Shown: piece after piece, positions 62,129 to 64,000 of the stretch | How positions within the stretch are numbered: the stretch's first letter is position 1 | Layout: each line of letters begins with the position of its first letter | Assembly: GCA_013396915.1 (NCBI GenBank) | Contig: VWZL01005191.1 | Coordinates: 682,001-746,000 of the forward strand | Direction of reading: 5' to 3' | Source: Stercorarius parasiticus | Lineage: Eukaryota > Chordata > Aves > Charadriiformes > Stercorariidae | DNA: 64,000 bases | The notes under the pieces: model-generated | What the model was told of the DNA's origin: nothing | Seen by the model: the letters and a program-made list of their open reading frames with translations, nothing else | The model's database searches: none | Position numbers and translations under genes: made by a program

Positions 62129-64000
62129 AAGGGAGAAATGCCAGTCATTGTCCAAATTCACCGAAAAGAAAGACAGGATACAGCCCACCCAGTTCACAGC
62201 ACAAAAAAAAGTGGATTTGAGTATCACCAAATCGTTGGGTTATGACGGAAGCAGTGGAGTTCCCACTGTACCCCCACACCAGAGTAGGTGAGGGAACCGC
62301 CTGCCTTTAGAGACAAGTCAAGAGAGAATATCTGTACCTGTGGTGCCTTTTTAACAATAAAAACCTGAGAATATGCTGCAGGGTGCTGGCACAACAGAGC
62401 ATACATGCAACAAATACATTGGCAATGCACCATGCAGGGAGTACTGTAAAGCTAGAGATTTTAATAATGTGTATGACTTTCTGGAGTCATACAGAAGCAG
62501 CAGATCCTGAAACACACTGGTCTCCTGCTAAAGCATGGGGAAATTGGAGGCCGAACATCCCAGTCCAGCAGTGCAATAAGGGACATATCACATTGTTAAG
62601 CTGAAATTTACTTCACTTGTAATCTTTTTTTTTTTTTCAACCTTTGTATCAATTCCTCTGACATATGAGGCCTGGGTAATTACACTTATAATTTGTTTCA
62701 TTAAAAAGACAGCCTAGTTTCATGGGACGAGCAGAGTGTCATGGGAGGAACCACAGCAGAGCTAATAAAGCGGGATGCGCTGCTTCTGTGGAAATGACAG
62801 ATCAGTCTAAGGCAGTTTGCAGAGATCTGAGTCCTGAAGAGGTTCAGGGACTGGCGAATACACATTGCAGGGATCCAGCACAGGATGCTTTTGCTGCCAA
62901 TTGTCACCCTTTAAGATGAAAAATATCAGGCAATGAGTGGGCAACAGCTACACCTTCACCCCCAGGCATGGCACCCATAATCAAGGATTTTCAAGGAAGA
63001 GGTTTGACAAACATCAGCGCAAGGTGGTCCAGGTATGGTGGAGCCTTCCTCAGAGCAGGAGAAATAACACGCTTCCTTACTTACATTTATCTCACTAATT
63101 TACCATGAGGCACGCCACAGGACTGACAAAAAAAACCATCCAGGAGTTTGTACCTGTCCAATCCTTCCAGCAGTCCCCCAGCTTCCTCTGTGGTCCTGCC
63201 CAGCCAATTTATTACACTTGGTACCCTGAGAGGGTCCTTGTTAAATGAAGGCACTCATGGCCAATTAACAATATAAACATTTTTATACCAAAGTGCCATC
63301 CACCCAACCACACCAGGGAAGCGATAGCCTGTTTCCCAGCCGGTCTAAATTGGTCTTCAGGTTGTTTTTACCCTGAGGACAAAAATAATTGGTCTTGTGG
63401 CTAGGTCTCCTGCTGGCTATGCACTCTGCATTTTGCACCCTGTGAGATCCATAACTCTGCTTGAACGAAAGGATAAGCTGGCACTGACTGTTTCCAGACT
63501 GCTGATGCAAACAAGATCCCAGTTCAATTCTCATTCTTGCAACTGAGCTCTGCCTTTCCCCTCTTAATAGCAAGATAAATATGTATTTCTTTCGCCTTCT
63601 TTTATGACACAGGGGAAAGCACAGAACTCAGCACGTATCACCAGGTCTTCTAACGTATATATAAAGAGTGGAGGGTGCTTATTTGCTAGAGTTTTCAGTC
63701 CTGCTCTGCATCGTTACAGTGCATCTTCACAGATCATAGCAGCTCACATCTGCTGTGGAGATCGTTCAGCTCCACTGGTACATGATAATGCCTCACTTCT
63801 ACCTTCTCTGAGCAACACAAAACAGGCATTTCATTTTCCTCAAAGCCATCTGATTTATTCCTCTTCCAATCTGGCTCCAGAAAGCATTCAAAATATTTTT
63901 TAATTTATTTTTTTTTTTGCCCCTCCCCAAAGTGTCTGGTTTTCGGCCATTAATTTTGGTTTCAAAATCTGCAGTGGATGATCTCCTCAGAAGCATCAGT
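62129..64000. other. intergenic-looking stretch, nothing firmly recognised
   Basis: A slightly GC-richer part at 62710-62915 is open on both strands over about 65 codons, without splice signals that I trust. T-runs lie at about 62626-62637 and 63908-63918. Confidence 0.4.

Noticed and set aside
62018..62291. Several overlapping Cys/Val-rich frames at 62.0-62.3 kb
   Set aside because: They are translations of the TG microsatellite.

Overview
The window is vertebrate nuclear DNA, almost certainly from a bird. The evidence is the repeat content. There are at least eight CR1 LINE fragments with the typical avian 3' tail (tandem ATTCTATG units). Two more insertions, at 31.7-32.3 kb and 38.1-38.6 kb, match the kind of long terminal repeat (LTR) common in bird genomes, and a third probable LTR flanks an assembly gap at 24.6 kb. 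The rest is AT-rich, intron-like or intergenic sequence. There are no operons, ribosome binding sites, tRNAs, rRNAs or CRISPR arrays. Nearly all open reading frames are chance frames or pieces of CR1.

Layout. 0-4 kb: intergenic-looking sequence with one CR1. 4.1-4.4 kb: a small CpG-rich island with a GC box and a near-perfect RFX 'X-box', probably a promoter of a cilium-related gene, direction unknown. 6.3-6.5 kb: a convincing last coding exon on the minus strand. 29.4 kb and 34.85 kb: two candidate minus-strand exons that join in phase to give a plausible protein start. If these belong together, a minus-strand gene runs from about 34.9 kb to below 6.3 kb, and most sequence between is its introns. 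38-39.4 kb: a complete LTR and an unexplained GC-rich block open in four frames. 44.4-45.9 kb: a last coding exon and 3' UTR of a second gene, on the plus strand, whose earlier exons I can only guess. 46-64 kb: no supported exon. It holds a few CR1 copies, two long decayed CR1 bodies at 57-58 and 60-61.5 kb, and several stretches that read like conserved non-coding elements.

I could not name either gene. The exon calls rest on splice signals and open frame only, and small exons are certainly missed. I found no clearly new system. The most unusual structural items are a 30-bp-arm hairpin at 40.2-40.34 kb, a near-continuous perfect palindrome at 48.24 kb, and the four-frame-open GC-rich block at 39 kb.
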